This document shows, piece by piece, positions 5,597 to 6,755 of a stretch of 6,755 nucleotides of DNA (position 1 is its first letter; each line of letters starts with the position of its first letter). The stretch is taken from positions 1 through 6,755 of the forward strand of contig DYKL01000195.1 of assembly GCA_020722645.1 (NCBI GenBank), written 5' to 3'. This DNA is from Acetofilamentum sp. (GTDB lineage: Bacteria > Bacteroidota > Bacteroidia > Bacteroidales > JAFGUD01). Position numbers and translations under genes: made by a program. The notes beneath the pieces were generated by a model. It made no database searches. It saw only the letters and a program-made list of their open reading frames with translations, and was not told where the DNA came from.

Positions 5597-6697
5597 ATGA
5601 AAAATCCCTTAACACTCGATATATATACAAAAAGAACAAAGGCTTACGAAGAAGATGTAAGAGGTTCTTTTTTCAGAGACCAGACTGCTATTATCCATTC
5701 AACTGCATTCAGACGAATGAAACACAAAACACAGGTTTTTTATGCCCCCAAAAATGACCATATCTGTACTCGTATCGAACACGTTATGCACGTTGCTACT
5801 ATTGCAAAATCAATTTGTAAAGGATTAAATTACAACGGCTGGAATTTAGATGTTGAAATGTCTTTTGCCATAGGTCTGGGGCATGATCTCGGACACGCTC
5901 CGTTCGGTCACGATGGCGAAAGTATTTTAAATAAACTTGTGGGTGATGATTTTTCTTTCATCCACGAAATTCAAAGTTACAGAGTTGTCGAATATTTAGC
6001 TAATAACGGTAATGGTTTAAATCTAACATACGGAGTAAAAGACGGAATTATTACTCATAATGGTGAAAAATTTGAGCAAAAATTAAAACCTCAGTCAATT
6101 CCCAATGAACTTGATAAAATTGTTAACCGAAGAGTTATTCCTTCGTCTTATGAGGGTTGTATCGTTCGTTTTTCCGACAAAATTGCATACCTTGGTAGAG
6201 ATATTGAAGACGCAATTATGGCTAAAGTAATTAAAGAGAGCCAAATACCCGATGATGTCAAAAATAAAATAGGAACTACTAACAGCAAAATTATCGATGC
6301 ATTTGTTAATGACATAATAAATACCTCAAAAAATACTGATTTTATTAGCTTTTCTGATGAAAAATATGATTTAATCTTGCAAATAAGAGACTTTAATTAT
6401 AAATACATTTATCTGAATGATAAAGAAAAAATATTCCCGAATGCTCAGAAAATGTTATCTCAGATATTTATCTTTCTGGGTGAAATATATGAAAAATTTA
6501 AAAATGATTTTGAGAAATATTCTAATTCTAATTTATCAATTATAAGACATTTCGGAAGTTATTTAGAGTCAATGTATCATTTTTATGGCGATAATACAGA
6601 CACAAGACTTATACTTGCAGATTACATTTCAGGAATGACGGATTATTATGCCATAAAAGCAATTAAACAAATCACTATTCCAAAATCTATAATATAA
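5597..6697 (+). CDS. dgt: dGTPase-like HD-domain deoxynucleoside triphosphohydrolase
   Basis: This family hydrolyses dGTP, and in some members other dNTPs, to the deoxynucleoside and tripolyphosphate in the cytoplasm. The protein has 366 residues, within the range of the shorter dGTPase-like class and well below E. coli Dgt (about 505). The N-terminal signature RDQTAIIHSTAFRRMKHKTQVF is present at 27-48. The HD metal ligands are H62 (TRIEH), H96-D97 (GLGHDLGH) and D194 (RFSDKIAYLGRD). H105 and E108 in FGHDGE match the catalytic His and Glu of Dgt. An in-frame TAA at 5561-5563 and no other ATG between it and 5597 fix the start. It appears complete and monocistronic here. Exact substrate range cannot be told; dNTP-pool control is the usual role, and phage defence is known for some relatives. 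Confidence 0.92.
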   Translation: MKNPLTLDIYTKRTKAYEEDVRGSFFRDQTAIIHSTAFRRMKHKTQVFYAPKNDHICTRIEHVMHVATIAKSICKGLNYNGWNLDVEMSFAIGLGHDLGHAPFGHDGESILNKLVGDDFSFIHEIQSYRVVEYLANNGNGLNLTYGVKDGIITHNGEKFEQKLKPQSIPNELDKIVNRRVIPSSYEGCIVRFSDKIAYLGRDIEDAIMAKVIKESQIPDDVKNKIGTTNSKIIDAFVNDIINTSKNTDFISFSDEKYDLILQIRDFNYKYIYLNDKEKIFPNAQKMLSQIFIFLGEIYEKFKNDFEKYSNSNLSIIRHFGSYLESMYHFYGDNTDTRLILADYISGMTDYYAIKAIKQITIPKSII

Positions 6698-6755
6698 ATT
6701 TTTTAGGCTCTTTTATGAAAAATTGTTGGTAAAATTTGACATTTTTGGCATAAAG
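6698..6755. other. Short AT-rich non-coding end of the window
   Basis: After the dGTPase stop there is TTTTTTAGGCTC without a convincing hairpin. TTGACA at 6737-6742 looks like a -35 box but the window ends too soon to see a -10 or -7 element. I see nothing else. Confidence 0.3.

Noticed and set aside
6737..6742. TTGACA as a -35 box near the end of the window
   Set aside because: Bacteroidota promoters do not use this box, and the partner element would fall outside the window.

Overview
The window looks like a stretch of chromosome from an AT-rich member of the Bacteroidota (Bacteroidetes). Several independent signs agree. A-rich tracts rather than Shine-Dalgarno sequences precede the start codons. 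One intergenic region carries a clear Bacteroidota-type promoter (TTTG, 19 bases, TAACTTTG). A lipoprotein has the N-terminus ...GSC-KKDE, and another signal peptide ends in NA|Q. A YbbR-like gene sits directly before coaE, an arrangement I know from this phylum. I see no CRISPR array, insertion sequence, rRNA or tRNA.

Layout: positions 1-87 are open in one frame and may be the last codons of an upstream gene. Positions 192-2216 hold a tight rightward group: a Fur-family metalloregulator, a membrane-anchored YbbR/CdaR-like protein and dephospho-CoA kinase (CoaE). The gaps are 23 bases and 1 base, so the three could be one transcript. A convergent leftward gene (2776-2252) encodes a small helical-repeat (HEAT-like) protein of unknown function. 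Between it and the next gene lies a 177-base divergent intergenic region with the promoter and a short inverted repeat.

Positions 2954-5324 hold two cell-envelope genes in the same direction. The first is a lipoprotein with an FN3-like domain and a six-motif kelch propeller. The second is an outer-membrane beta-barrel protein. They are separated by 79 bases containing a degenerate 16-base tandem repeat. After a 272-base AT-rich gap with weak terminator-like structures and short repeats comes a dGTPase-like HD-domain nucleotidohydrolase (5597-6697). The last 58 bases are non-coding as far as can be seen.

How the parts work together: the first block is housekeeping (metal-responsive regulation, envelope/YbbR function, CoA synthesis). 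The kelch lipoprotein and barrel plausibly act together at the cell surface, and the dGTPase acts on the dNTP pool. I found no convincing new system. The most useful leads are the kelch/barrel pair, the intergenic repeats, and the palindromes in front of fur.
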